20,135 nucleotides of DNA, from positions 1 to 20,135 of the forward strand of contig CALRTZ010000055.1 in assembly GCA_943371235.1 (NCBI GenBank), given 5' to 3'. This document shows positions 1 to 8,355 of the stretch, piece by piece. How positions within the stretch are numbered: the stretch's first letter is position 1; each line of letters starts with the position of its first letter. The notes beneath the pieces are model-generated. The model made no database searches and had not been told where the DNA came from. It worked only from the letters and a program-made list of their open reading frames with translations. Origin of the DNA: CAJBVG01 sp943371235. GTDB taxonomy: Bacteria > Bacteroidota > Bacteroidia > Sphingobacteriales > Sphingobacteriaceae. The position numbers were made by a program, and so were the translations under genes.

Positions 1-1229
1 GTTAATTTCTCGTGTCGTGTTGCCGCCCAATATTCATCTGTTTTTAACAGTGCATCTTTGGTAAGTTTTATAGGCGACTCATAAAAGCTGCGTTCCAAGG
101 GTTCGTTTACTTTTATGTAACGAATAGAATTATATACTTTGGCCACTAAGCCGATTGATTTTTTGGTTACATCTGCAAAGTCGACAATTAGCCTCGATTT
201 TACAGGCAACCAAGCACCCGCAGTGGTGGGCTCTAACTCTTGTTGAACTTGTACTCGTTCTAAAAAATTGATATTTACGTATTTTGGTATTTCTAAATTT
301 ACTTGTTTAATGGCCCAAGTAGAATCGGTTATCCATATAAAACCTGTGAACAATAAATCTTTATTATTTTTTGGTTTTACTTTAATTTGATAGCAACGGT
401 ATCCGTTTAGGTAAACAGTGTCTGTTAAATAAAAATCGTAAAATAGAAATGCATTGTCTGAAATTGGCGATTGAAATTCTTTGTTAAATACAAATAGTTT
501 ATTTTGATTGAAGTTGTATTCTTCGAATGAATTACCAGTAAATTGTGAAGTTAATATCCCGTCTTGTAGTCCAACTGCATTGAGTTTCGAGGCTTTTATA
601 ATTTCTTTTTTCTTTTTTACTGGATCGCTATTAAAATATACATCCGATATGTTTTCTGAGTAAAACATTGGCAAATTTGCTTTCGCATCTTCACCTGCCG
701 ACACGTCTAAACTATCAAATAAAGAAGTGAGAGGTTTTAGTATTTTTCTTTTTCTAACATTTTCAGAAATGTTATCTACATCAATCTGAATTTTGGCATA
801 ATTCTCATATTGGTACGACTTTAATGAATTTTTGTCATAGGTATCACGGTTTTGCTGCGCATCTTTTATAACTTGAATCGCGGGGTTTACACCGGCTTTT
901 ACCAACACTTCCCTAATGCCAAAAGAATTTGCTTGCAATTGAAAATTGACAGTTTGTGTTTGTCCGTTTTTTATTTTTTTGGCTTTAGGTTTATACCCCA
1001 AATAATCTACACGAACAGAATCTACTCGTTGAGAGGTCTTTAAAATGTAATATCCATCAAAATCTGCACTGGTACCGGTAACGATTCCCGGAAATTTAAC
1101 GTTAGCAAAAGGGATTGCTTCATTGGTTGATTGGTCCGTAATACGGCCTTTCACAATGGTTTCTTGAGCAAACACATCGGGACAAAAGAATAACTTAATA
1201 ATTAAAAAGAGCGAAATCCACCTAAACAT
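1..1229 (-). CDS. DUF5686 / carboxypeptidase-regulatory-like outer-membrane protein (C-terminus beyond window)
   Basis: My own translation of the minus strand from the ATG at 1229 stays open for about 409 codons to the left edge, so the gene is partial at its 3' end. The N-terminus (MFRWISLFLIIKLFF...VFAQE) is a signal peptide. Residues about 24-110 form a CarboxypepD_reg-like beta-sandwich (VKGRITDQSTNEAIPFANV, then GTSADFDGYY), the domain Bacteroidota often place at the front of outer-membrane proteins. The rest matches the DUF5686 family by pattern (FVFNKEFQSPISDNAFLFY, GFIWITDSTWAIKQV, LPVKSRLIVDF). Its molecular function is unknown; an outer-membrane location is inferred. The ATG follows the stop of the acetyltransferase gene by a single base, so the two are probably one transcript with coupled translation. 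Confidence 0.88.
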   Translation of the reverse strand, partial: MFRWISLFLIIKLFFCPDVFAQETIVKGRITDQSTNEAIPFANVKFPGIVTGTSADFDGYYILKTSQRVDSVRVDYLGYKPKAKKIKNGQTQTVNFQLQANSFGIREVLVKAGVNPAIQVIKDAQQNRDTYDKNSLKSYQYENYAKIQIDVDNISENVRKRKILKPLTSLFDSLDVSAGEDAKANLPMFYSENISDVYFNSDPVKKKKEIIKASKLNAVGLQDGILTSQFTGNSFEEYNFNQNKLFVFNKEFQSPISDNAFLFYDFYLTDTVYLNGYRCYQIKVKPKNNKDLLFTGFIWITDSTWAIKQVNLEIPKYVNINFLERVQVQQELEPTTAGAWLPVKSRLIVDFADVTKKSIGLVAKVYNSIRYIKVNEPLERSFYESPIKLTKDALLKTDEYWAATRHEKL

Positions 1230-1230
1230 A

Positions 1231-1653
1231 CTATCGTTTCAATTCCATTTTATAATGCTTTATATCAGCTTCTACAAACATCGGGCCTACTTGTGTAAAA
1301 CCAAATTTTGCGTACAAATCCATCGCTGTTAATTGAGCATGTAAATATAAGTACGTAAATTCTTGAGGAATGTTCTCGATGACAGTTCGAACCAATGCCG
1401 ACCCTACACCCATAGAGCGATAATCATTTAAAACCGCAAATCGTTCTAATTTTACACCCTTATCTGTTTTTCGCCAACGAGCAGTGCCAACGTATTTTCC
1501 GTTAATTTCTGCTATAAAGTGGGTTGATTCTTCTTCAAACTCATATTCTTCAGTCTCATCTACTTCTTGTTCTTCTACAAAAACCTTTCTTCTGATCTTA
1601 AATGCTTCTTCTAAAATATTATTGTCTATTATATTTTTTACAATTATTTCCAC
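1231..1653 (-). CDS. GNAT family N-acetyltransferase (ElaA/YjcF-like)
   Basis: A 140-residue single-domain GNAT protein, which would transfer an acyl group from acetyl-CoA to an unknown amine. The acetyl-CoA pyrophosphate loop is visible as RSMGVGSAL at residues 79-87 (R/Q-x-x-G-x-G/A). LHAQ at 104-107, YAKFGF at 114-119 and a closing HYKMEL at 133-138 resemble the ElaA/YjcF branch, as does the early RKVFVEEQEV. The start is GTG at 1653-1651: two in-frame TAA codons lie just upstream and no in-frame ATG occurs until residue 111. The TAG stop is one base before the next gene's ATG, so it is operonic with the DUF5686 gene. The substrate cannot be told from sequence. Confidence 0.88.
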   Translation of the reverse strand: MEIIVKNIIDNNILEEAFKIRRKVFVEEQEVDETEEYEFEEESTHFIAEINGKYVGTARWRKTDKGVKLERFAVLNDYRSMGVGSALVRTVIENIPQEFTYLYLHAQLTAMDLYAKFGFTQVGPMFVEADIKHYKMELKR

Positions 1654-1679
1654 ATTAGTAGGGGTTTATTATGATACAG

Positions 1680-1709
1680 TTGTCTAATTAATGCTTAAAA
1701 TTATGTTTT
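1680..1709 (+). promoter_or_regulatory. candidate Bacteroidota promoter for the TonB receptor operon
   Basis: TTG at 1680-1682 and TATGTTTT at 1702-1709 are separated by 19 bp. This fits the Bacteroidota -33 TTG / -7 TAnnTTTG pattern with one mismatch, in the last base of the -7 box. A start near 1716 would leave a leader of about 45 nt before the ATG at 1764. The call is inferred from sequence only. Confidence 0.4.
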
Positions 1710-1763
1710 TGTTTCTATCATTACTATAATCAAACTAAAAAATTACATACGAAACCCATTCAA

Positions 1764-4100
1764 ATGAAAAAACTCAGCTTCGTAATGCTAGTATTGATGT
1801 GTATTTCAAGTGTTTCCATCGCACAAAAAAAATCGTATACCATTAGTGGTTTCATACGAGAAAAAGGTACCAAAGAGAGTTTAATTGGCACCAGCATCAT
1901 CATCTTAAATAATAATAACCAAGCAACCGTTAGCAATAACTATGGCTTTTATTCTATAAGTAGTAACCTAGATAGTGTGAATCTTTTAATAAGTATGGTA
2001 GGTTACCAACGCATGATTTATAAGCTCGCCTTAAGGAAAGACTTAGAGCTTGATGTAGAAATGCAAGCTAGCAATAATATTTCGGAGGTATTGGTAACCG
2101 ACCAACGCATGGAACGTATTTCTGAAGAACAGCAAATGAGTATCATGAAGGTTTCGGTTGAGCAAATACAGGAGATACCAGCCTTTTTAGGCGAAAAAGA
2201 TGTGTTAAAAGTACTACAACTTTTACCAGGTGTGCAAAAAGGTTCTGAAGGAAATTCGGGCTTGTATGTACGAGGTGGTGGACCCGATCAGAATTTAATA
2301 ATACTTGATGATGCACCTGTTTACAATGCGTTCCACTTGTTTGGATTCTTCTCCCTATTCAATGGCGAAGCATTAAAAAGTGTAGAACTTACCAAAGGCG
2401 GTTTTCCGGCAAGGTATGGTGGAAGACTCTCATCCGTTTTGGAAATGAATATGAAGGATGGTAGCAAAGAAAGCATGAAAGGCTCGGTGGGCATTGGACT
2501 TATTTCCTCTAGATTTACCTTAGAAGGCCCCCTCAAAAAAAACAAATCGTCGTTTTTAATTTCTGCGAGACGTACTTATATCGATGCCTTAATTTATCCT
2601 TTCTTACCCGATGAAGCCAAAGGTGGTTATTACTTTTATGATTTAAATGCAAAAGTAAATTACGACATCGATCGTAAAAACAAAATATTTGTTAGTGGTT
2701 ATTTTGGCCGCGATAAATTTTATGCCAACAGTAGCTATGGAAATTCTGAAAACAAATTTGGTTTGTATTGGGGAAATGGAACAGGTACAGTACGTTGGAA
2801 CCATGTATACAGTTCGAAATTATTCTCTAATACTTCTTTCATTTATAGTCAGTACAGATTTAATACTTCCATTCAACAAAAGTTTGATGGTGATCAATTT
2901 TTAATTCGCTTGTATTCTGGTATACGAGATGTGAGTGTAAAGCATGATTTTGATTATGCCTGGAAAGAAAATCATTTAATAAAAACTGGTGTACAAATAC
3001 AACAACACAGATTTACACCGAGCGCGGTAACCATAAAAAACGATCAGTTTACTGAGGGAAATACCGATGTTAGAAATAACATTGATGCTTTGGAAAGTGC
3101 TGTATATATTGAAGATAGAGCGCAGTATGGTGCACGTATTAAAACAAATATGGGTGTACGCATTTCTCATTTCTATGTTGATAAAAAAAGTTATGGAGCA
3201 GTGGAGCCAAGGCTAGGTGCTAGCTATCAATTAAAAGAAGATTTAGCATTAAAAACATCGTATGCCTATATGAGGCAATATATACATTTGCTAACCGGTA
3301 CGGGTGTAGGATTACCTACAGATTTATGGGTGCCTTCTACTTCTAAAATACCTTCACAAAGTTCGCAACAAGTAGCTTTGGGCTTGGCAAAAGATTTCAT
3401 CAAACAAGATTTTAACATTAGCCTCGAAGGGTATTATAAAAAAATGGAAAACGTAGTTGCTTATAAAGAAGGAGCAAGTTTTTTAGCTATTGATGATATT
3501 GGCAGCGACGAAAAAATATCATGGGAAGATAATGTTACGAGCGGACAAGCCTGGAGTTACGGAATGGAATTGTTAATAAAGAAAAGTGAAGGAAAATTTA
3601 GCGGATGGGTAGGATATACATTATCATGGACACAGTTGCAATTTGATGAGTTGAATTTTGGAAAGAAATATTATGCACGGTATGACAGAAGACATGATAT
3701 ATCGGTAGTTGGAATTTACAAAGCGAAAGAAGATTTAACATTTTCTTTTACTTGGGTATATGGCACAGGAAATGCGATTACCTTGCCTAGAGCCGAATAC
3801 TTAGCACAAGGGCACTCTCCAGGAGGTTCGGCCTTTGTACAAACCATGTATGTAAACGATTATGATGGCAAAAATAATTTCAGAATGGAAGCATACCACC
3901 GAATGGACATTGGCATGCAATTTCATTCTAAACTAAAACGATCGGAACGAATATTTGAGCTCTCTGTTTACAATGTGTACAACCGCCAAAACCCTTATTT
4001 TTATTACGTTGGGTACAAAACTAACAGTTCTCAAAGAGCTTTAAAAAGGGTATCGCTCTTCCCTATTATACCTTCAATAAGTTGGACCTATAAATTCTAA
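1764..4100 (+). CDS. TonB-dependent outer-membrane receptor with carboxypeptidase-regulatory-like domain
   Basis: A 778-residue active transporter of the outer membrane, energised by TonB-ExbBD. A signal peptide ends at about residue 20 (SVSIAQ). A CarboxypepD_reg-like domain covers about 25-110 (ISGFIREKGTKESLIGTSI, then YGFYSIS). The plug domain covers about 125-240 and shows the characteristic run LQLLPGVQKGSEGNSGLYVRGG, DQNLIILDDAPVYN, and GGFPARYGGRLSSVLEM. The beta-barrel fills the rest and ends in an aromatic terminal residue (SWTYKF), as outer-membrane barrels do. The DUF4249 lipoprotein gene follows after 4 bases. This receptor/DUF4249 pairing recurs in Bacteroidota and suggests a two-part uptake complex resembling SusCD in layout. 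The substrate is unknown, since no degradative enzyme lies alongside. Confidence 0.95.
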   Translation: MKKLSFVMLVLMCISSVSIAQKKSYTISGFIREKGTKESLIGTSIIILNNNNQATVSNNYGFYSISSNLDSVNLLISMVGYQRMIYKLALRKDLELDVEMQASNNISEVLVTDQRMERISEEQQMSIMKVSVEQIQEIPAFLGEKDVLKVLQLLPGVQKGSEGNSGLYVRGGGPDQNLIILDDAPVYNAFHLFGFFSLFNGEALKSVELTKGGFPARYGGRLSSVLEMNMKDGSKESMKGSVGIGLISSRFTLEGPLKKNKSSFLISARRTYIDALIYPFLPDEAKGGYYFYDLNAKVNYDIDRKNKIFVSGYFGRDKFYANSSYGNSENKFGLYWGNGTGTVRWNHVYSSKLFSNTSFIYSQYRFNTSIQQKFDGDQFLIRLYSGIRDVSVKHDFDYAWKENHLIKTGVQIQQHRFTPSAVTIKNDQFTEGNTDVRNNIDALESAVYIEDRAQYGARIKTNMGVRISHFYVDKKSYGAVEPRLGASYQLKEDLALKTSYAYMRQYIHLLTGTGVGLPTDLWVPSTSKIPSQSSQQVALGLAKDFIKQDFNISLEGYYKKMENVVAYKEGASFLAIDDIGSDEKISWEDNVTSGQAWSYGMELLIKKSEGKFSGWVGYTLSWTQLQFDELNFGKKYYARYDRRHDISVVGIYKAKEDLTFSFTWVYGTGNAITLPRAEYLAQGHSPGGSAFVQTMYVNDYDGKNNFRMEAYHRMDIGMQFHSKLKRSERIFELSVYNVYNRQNPYFYYVGYKTNSSQRALKRVSLFPIIPSISWTYKF

Positions 4101-4104
4101 AAAG

Positions 4105-4965
4105 ATGAAAAAGATACTATATATTTTAGTTGGAATTTTGAGTGTGTTTAGTTCATGTGAAACCGATGCCGATATTGAAATTCCATCGCAAGATCCGAAG
4201 TTAGTTTTGAGCACTTTTTTAGAACCCGGTGCCGAACAACAATTGCTCACTTTATACATAAGCGACCCTATTTTTGATGGTAGTAATATTGATAACACAA
4301 CGATGATTACCAATGGTACAATTACGATTACAGATGGTAGTATTAGTAAAAAATTTAGGTATGATTTTAACTACAATGCCTATGTTCTATTGGATGATAG
4401 CATGATGATTGAGTTTAACAAACAGTATACGATAACTGCATCTTATGATGGTAGAACAGCAAGTGCAACCTTTAATACGGTGAGTAATACTGCACCTGTA
4501 TTTACAGAAGTTAAATTTGATAGTTTACTAGAAGAAGACCCCTTTGGTGGTTTTTACATTACGTATTTTGGGTATGCAAAGTGGCTCGACCCAAGTGCCG
4601 AAAAAAATTACTATTGTGTAGAAATGTATGGATTACTAAAAACAGAGAATGGCGATACTTCAAGAGTTTCGCTAAGTGATTTTTATAGTAATTTGTATTT
4701 AACTGATGAGGGTAAAAACGGAGGACAGATGACAGCAACCATTGAGGCCTATGCATACAGTGGCGAGTTTTCTGGAAATGATTATGTAGGATTTGAGCTT
4801 TTGCTTACAAAAACTGACGAGCATTATTACAAATATTTTAAGAGTTTACAGAATTATGGAGGCGACGATCCATTCTCTGAACCGAGTTTAATATATACCA
4901 ACGTAACGAACGGTTTAGGTTTGGTTGGATCTTATAAACCATTTTCTTTTAGAAAAGGATTCTAG
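4105..4965 (+). CDS. DUF4249 family lipoprotein, partner of the upstream TonB receptor
   Basis: A 286-residue protein. The N-terminus is a lipoprotein signal (MKKILYILVGILSVFSSC) with the lipidated cysteine predicted at position 18, followed by an acidic ETDADIEIP stretch that favours outer-membrane or surface placement. The body has beta-rich, Ig-like alternation (GTITITDGSISKKFRYDF, YTITASYDGRTASATFNTV) typical of DUF4249, which normally sits next to a TonB receptor. The ATG is 4 bases after the receptor stop, with AAAAAG between them, so the two are co-transcribed. A role as a substrate-binding lid for the receptor is inferred by analogy with SusD and is not established. A strong terminator follows. 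Confidence 0.88.
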   Translation: MKKILYILVGILSVFSSCETDADIEIPSQDPKLVLSTFLEPGAEQQLLTLYISDPIFDGSNIDNTTMITNGTITITDGSISKKFRYDFNYNAYVLLDDSMMIEFNKQYTITASYDGRTASATFNTVSNTAPVFTEVKFDSLLEEDPFGGFYITYFGYAKWLDPSAEKNYYCVEMYGLLKTENGDTSRVSLSDFYSNLYLTDEGKNGGQMTATIEAYAYSGEFSGNDYVGFELLLTKTDEHYYKYFKSLQNYGGDDPFSEPSLIYTNVTNGLGLVGSYKPFSFRKGF

Positions 4966-4983
4966 CTTTATTTAGATGATTTT

Positions 4984-5012
4984 AAGGCAATTGATGATAA
5001 ATTGCCTTTTTT
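4984..5012 (+). terminator. intrinsic terminator of the receptor/DUF4249 operon
   Basis: Perfect 9-bp inverted repeat AAGGCAATT (4984-4992) and AATTGCCTT (5000-5008) with a 7-nt loop, followed by a run of T to 5012. It lies about 20 bases after the DUF4249 stop. Confidence 0.85.
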
Positions 5013-5069
5013 GCTATTTCAAATCAGTTGTTTTTTCATTAGTATTGCAAAAATAAGATTCAAATTACT

Positions 5070-6128
5070 ATGACTATTGATAAAATAACGGAATTACTAG
5101 GTGCTGATGCCCAAACTTTATTAAACCATACTTCTAAAACGGTAAGCAAAGACTTAATACATTTGCCAGGAGCCGATTTTATTGATCGATCATTTGTACA
5201 AAGTAATCGTAACCCACAGGTGTTAAGAAGCTTGGCAAGTATGTATAACCACGGCCGTTTATCGGGAACTGGGTATTTATCAATATTACCAGTAGACCAA
5301 GGGATAGAACATACAGCTGGTTCATCGTTTTCTCCGAACCCAATATATTTTGACCCAGATAAAATTGTAGAATTAGCCGTAGAAGGCGGATGTAATGCAG
5401 TAGCTACTACGTTTGGAGTACTGGCGAGTGTATCTAGAAAATACGCTCACAAAATTCCGATGATGGTAAAAATTAATCACAACGAATTAATGACTTACCC
5501 AAATAAATACGACCAAATAATGTTTGGTTCTGTAGAAGAGGCTTGGAATTTAGGAGCATGTGCAATTGGTGCAACTATTTACTTTGGTTCAGAAAATTCA
5601 AACCGTCAAATTGTAGAAGTAGCACAAGCGTTTGAAAGAGCACACGAATTAGGTATGGCAACTGTATTATGGTGTTATACAAGAAACGATGCATTTAAAA
5701 AAGATGGTGTAGATTACCACGTGGCTGCAGATTTAACATCGCAAGCAAACCATTTAGGGGTAACAATACAAGCAGATATTATCAAGCAAAAACTACCTGA
5801 AAACAATGGAGGATTTACAAATGTGAAATTTGCAAAATCGCATCCTAAAATGTATTCAGAATTATCATCAGATAATCCAATTGATTTATGTAGATACCAA
5901 GTATTAAACTGCTACTTAGGTAGAATTGGTTTAATTAACTCGGGAGGTGAATCTAAAGGGGCTTCTGATTTTGCAGATGCAGTAAAAACAGCTGTAATAA
6001 ATAAACGTGCAGGTGGACAAGGTTTAATACTTGGTAGAAAAGCTTTCCAACGCCCAATGAATGAAGGTATAGAATTGTTGAATGCAGTTCAGGATATCTA
6101 TTTATCAAAAGACATAACCATTGCGTAA
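5070..6128 (+). CDS. fbaB: class I fructose-bisphosphate aldolase (DhnA/FbaB type)
   Basis: A 352-residue Schiff-base aldolase that interconverts fructose-1,6-bisphosphate with dihydroxyacetone phosphate and glyceraldehyde-3-phosphate in glycolysis and gluconeogenesis. It is the archaeal/DhnA kind, not the metal-dependent class II enzyme. Seen in the sequence: PVDQGIEH at 74-81, whose Asp76 matches the conserved active-site Asp; AADLTSQANHLG at 219-230; ADIIKQK at 235-241, whose Lys239 is the probable Schiff-base lysine; and the phosphate-binding loops NSGGES at 290-295 and GLILGRKAF at 318-326. Length fits the family. It is followed by accD 36 bases later on the same strand, a likely bicistron. 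The ATG at 5070 sits in an AT-rich leader without a clear ribosome-binding site. The symbol assumes the E. coli FbaB type. Confidence 0.93.
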   Translation: MTIDKITELLGADAQTLLNHTSKTVSKDLIHLPGADFIDRSFVQSNRNPQVLRSLASMYNHGRLSGTGYLSILPVDQGIEHTAGSSFSPNPIYFDPDKIVELAVEGGCNAVATTFGVLASVSRKYAHKIPMMVKINHNELMTYPNKYDQIMFGSVEEAWNLGACAIGATIYFGSENSNRQIVEVAQAFERAHELGMATVLWCYTRNDAFKKDGVDYHVAADLTSQANHLGVTIQADIIKQKLPENNGGFTNVKFAKSHPKMYSELSSDNPIDLCRYQVLNCYLGRIGLINSGGESKGASDFADAVKTAVINKRAGGQGLILGRKAFQRPMNEGIELLNAVQDIYLSKDITIA

Positions 6129-6164
6129 TTAATTTTAAACGCTTTTAATTTTAAAATAATAAAC

Positions 6165-7007
6165 ATGGCTTGGTTTAAAAGAAAAAACGAAGGTATTTTA
6201 ACAACTACCGAAGATAAATTGGACGTTCCAGAAGGATTGTGGAATAAGTGTCCTTCTTGTAAAAAACCATTGTATGCTCCAGATTTGGAAGCACATCAAT
6301 ATGTTTGCAGTCATTGTAATTATCATTTACGCATAGGCTCTAAAGAATATTTTCAAATTTTATTTGATGATAATGTGTATACAGAATTGTTTCCAAATTT
6401 ACTTTCTGGCGACCCATTAGAATTTGAAGACACCAAAAAATATCCAGAACGTTTAATAGAAACGATTAAAAAAACAGGACTAAACGATGCGTTAAAATCC
6501 GGACACGGAAAAATTAACGGCAAAGATTTAGTGATTTGTTGTATGGACTTTAATTTTATTGGTGGCTCGATGGGATCTGTAGTGGGCGAAAAAATTTCGA
6601 GAAGCATTGATTATTGTATTCAACATCGATATCCATTTATGATTATTTCTAAATCGGGTGGTGCACGTATGATGGAAGCAGCCTTCTCTTTAATGCAAAT
6701 GGCTAAAACATCTGCAAAATTAGCCCTCCTAGCTCAAAATAAACTTCCATACATCTCTTTATGTACCGATCCCACAACGGGCGGCGTAACAGCCTCGTAT
6801 GCGATGTTAGGAGATATTACCATTGCTGAACCTGGCGCCATGATTGGCTTTGCAGGTCCACGTGTAATTAAAGAAACCATTAAAAAGGATTTACCTAAAG
6901 GTTTTCAAACTGCCGAATTCGTTTTAGAACACGGATTTTTAGATTTTATAGTAGACCGTAAGGAGATGAAAGCGAAGCTTTCGAGCTTTATACGCATGGT
7001 AATGTAG
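6165..7007 (+). CDS. accD: acetyl-CoA carboxylase carboxyltransferase subunit beta
   Basis: A 280-residue beta subunit of the carboxyltransferase half of acetyl-CoA carboxylase. With AccA it moves the carboxyl group from biotin to acetyl-CoA to give malonyl-CoA, the first step of fatty-acid synthesis. The N-terminal four-cysteine zinc ribbon is intact (C29-P-S-C32 and C48-S-H-C51). The crotonase-fold core shows SGGARMMEAAFSLMQMAKT at 164-182, TDPTTGGVTASYAMLGD at 201-217 and EPGAMIGFAGPRVI at 222-235, all hallmark AccD runs. Length is normal. It lies 36 bases after the aldolase gene, so the pair links glycolysis to lipid synthesis. A GTACAATGTAC inverted repeat begins four bases after its stop. 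accA is not in the window. Confidence 0.97.
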   Translation: MAWFKRKNEGILTTTEDKLDVPEGLWNKCPSCKKPLYAPDLEAHQYVCSHCNYHLRIGSKEYFQILFDDNVYTELFPNLLSGDPLEFEDTKKYPERLIETIKKTGLNDALKSGHGKINGKDLVICCMDFNFIGGSMGSVVGEKISRSIDYCIQHRYPFMIISKSGGARMMEAAFSLMQMAKTSAKLALLAQNKLPYISLCTDPTTGGVTASYAMLGDITIAEPGAMIGFAGPRVIKETIKKDLPKGFQTAEFVLEHGFLDFIVDRKEMKAKLSSFIRMVM

Positions 7008-7010
7008 GTT

Positions 7011-7035
7011 GTACAATGTACTATGTACACTGTAC
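7011..7035. repeat. GTACAATGTAC inverted repeat, copy 1
   Basis: GTACAATGTAC at 7011-7021 and GTACACTGTAC at 7025-7035 form a hairpin with a 3-nt loop and one non-paired position (a G-U wobble when read on the minus strand). It lies in the 38-base gap between convergent accD and the redoxin gene and may end transcription in one or both directions. Related elements lie at 16333-16364 and 17255-17286. Confidence 0.75.
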
Positions 7036-7045
7036 AATTTACATC

Positions 7046-7648
7046 TTACAAAATGTCGCAAAGCTTCTGCTTAGCAGGGCTTGTAACCGCTGGCTTTCCG
7101 GCCAAAAGATTCTTGATGTTTCGTTCGATAATATTTTGTGTGCCAGCTTGAGTATTCTCTAAAATAATTCCTCTGTATACAAATTTAAAACCCTTTGCTT
7201 CTTTTTTCAAAATTACTGCCATTGGGTATTGTTTAACACTATAATCTGCTGCAATGAGTTGCCCAAGGTCTACAAGGTATGGGTATGGTAATGCGTTTTT
7301 CTTTGAGAACTCCGCCATTTTCTCTTCCGAGTCATCTGGACTAAAATTAGGGTGATTAGAGTTAACTGCCCAAAATTCAACTTCGGCATTATACTTTGAA
7401 TACAATGCTTTCATTTGTTTGGTTATTAAATCAGTTTTATCACAAGTATTCCCAATAAAAAATAATACAATGATTTGTTTTTCAACTTCTTTTGAAGTAT
7501 AACGTTTAATGTTAAAATCGAACATGTTAAAATCTTCTACTATTTGTCCGAGTTTGTAGGGGTTTTCAGCTTGACTAAATGCAAGCTTGGTGAATAGGCA
7601 TAGGGAAATTATACCTAATAGGCTTAATTTTGAGAGAGAGCATTTCAT
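7046..7648 (-). CDS. secreted redoxin / thioredoxin-fold protein
   Basis: A 200-residue protein taken from the ATG at 7648. A longer reading from 7690 exists, but its extra 14 residues would precede a complete signal peptide, and the candidate -7 box lies inside it. Residues 1-25 are a signal peptide (LGIISLCLFTKLAFSQ), so it acts in the periplasm or is anchored outside the cytoplasm. The fold follows AhpC/TSA-redoxin: VLFFIGNTCDKTD at 61-73, AVNSNHP, YLVDLGQLIAADYSV, then the cis-proline strand YPMAVIL at 141-147. It lacks a CxxC pair: only Cys69 (in N-T-C) sits at the active site, and another, Cys197, lies near the C-terminus (KLCDIL), where related redoxins carry a GCSIK-like tail. The redox partner is unknown. 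Confidence 0.8.
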   Translation of the reverse strand: MKCSLSKLSLLGIISLCLFTKLAFSQAENPYKLGQIVEDFNMFDFNIKRYTSKEVEKQIIVLFFIGNTCDKTDLITKQMKALYSKYNAEVEFWAVNSNHPNFSPDDSEEKMAEFSKKNALPYPYLVDLGQLIAADYSVKQYPMAVILKKEAKGFKFVYRGIILENTQAGTQNIIERNIKNLLAGKPAVTSPAKQKLCDIL

Positions 7649-7671
7649 CTTGAGAGATTTGTAAATTATCG

Positions 7672-7679
7672 CAAATCTA
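7672..7679 (-). promoter_or_regulatory. candidate -7 box for the redoxin gene
   Basis: Reads TAGATTTG on the minus strand, a perfect TAnnTTTG. It lies 23 bases before the ATG at 7648, giving a leader of roughly 17 nt. No TTG is seen at the expected -33 spacing, so the call is tentative. Confidence 0.35.
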
Positions 7680-7732
7680 AAAAAAATCATGAAAATAGAT
7701 AAAATTCTTAAGCATATATTATATTTGAGGTT

Positions 7733-8353
7733 ATGCGAATAACAACCCTAGTATTCCTATTTAGTCTGTTTATACTTGTTTATAACACCGCAACAGCTCA
7801 ATACCTCGAGCGTAAATACATATCAATTGAACCAACATTGGGTGTTATGATGAATTTTGAAGACGTAGAAAAATTTGATGATAAAATTACTGGATTTGAT
7901 ATTACATACAACTCTCCAACACATAACAACCCACACGAATATATTAAACGTTTAAATGTAAAATATCATCAAACAGCTTTTACGTACATGAATCAGAACA
8001 GATTAGATGGCATGTTGGATACTTCAAAAAATGCATTTGGTGATGTATACATGCTTACCCACTCTTTGTTAATTGGCTTATTAAACAAAAATAGAAATTC
8101 GATATATTTCATACCTGGTTTCGGACTTGCTTATGATACAAAAACATTTTATGATGATAAGAAAAATATATTTATAGGTAGCCATTTCAATTATTCAATA
8201 CGACTAGAATCTCAATACCATTATCACTTAAAAACAAATAACATACTAATATTTGGTGTAAAATACATGCATTACTCAAATGGAGCAATTACGCTGCCTA
8301 ACAGAGGAATAAATTCACTTTCGTTAAAATTAGGGTATGCATTTAAACTTTAA
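7733..8353 (+). CDS. PagL-like lipid A deacylase / acyloxyacyl hydrolase family outer-membrane barrel
   Basis: A 206-residue barrel with a signal peptide ending at about residue 22 (NTATAQ). It follows the PagL pattern: GFDITYNSP at 54-62, PGFGLAYDTKTF at 128-139, and a C-terminal block HYSNGAITLPNRGINSLSLK at 180-199 ending in GYAF. In Pseudomonas PagL the catalytic residues are His and Ser in an H-x-S motif plus a Glu 12 residues after the Ser. Here His180 and Ser182 are present, but the corresponding position 194 is Asn. It may still trim lipid A acyl chains, or be a relative with altered chemistry. Length is slightly above classical PagL. A second small barrel gene follows two bases after its stop. 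Confidence 0.72.
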   Translation: MRITTLVFLFSLFILVYNTATAQYLERKYISIEPTLGVMMNFEDVEKFDDKITGFDITYNSPTHNNPHEYIKRLNVKYHQTAFTYMNQNRLDGMLDTSKNAFGDVYMLTHSLLIGLLNKNRNSIYFIPGFGLAYDTKTFYDDKKNIFIGSHFNYSIRLESQYHYHLKTNNILIFGVKYMHYSNGAITLPNRGINSLSLKLGYAFKL

Positions 8354-8355
8354 TT

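Noticed and set aside
5040..5047. TAGTATTG as a -7 box for the aldolase gene
   Set aside because: One mismatch to TAnnTTTG and no TTG at a suitable spacing.
7720..7727. TATATTTG, a perfect -7 box, five bases before the PagL-like ATG
   Set aside because: It would put the transcription start at or inside the start codon, and there is no -33 element at 17-23 bp; the AT-rich context makes a chance match likely.
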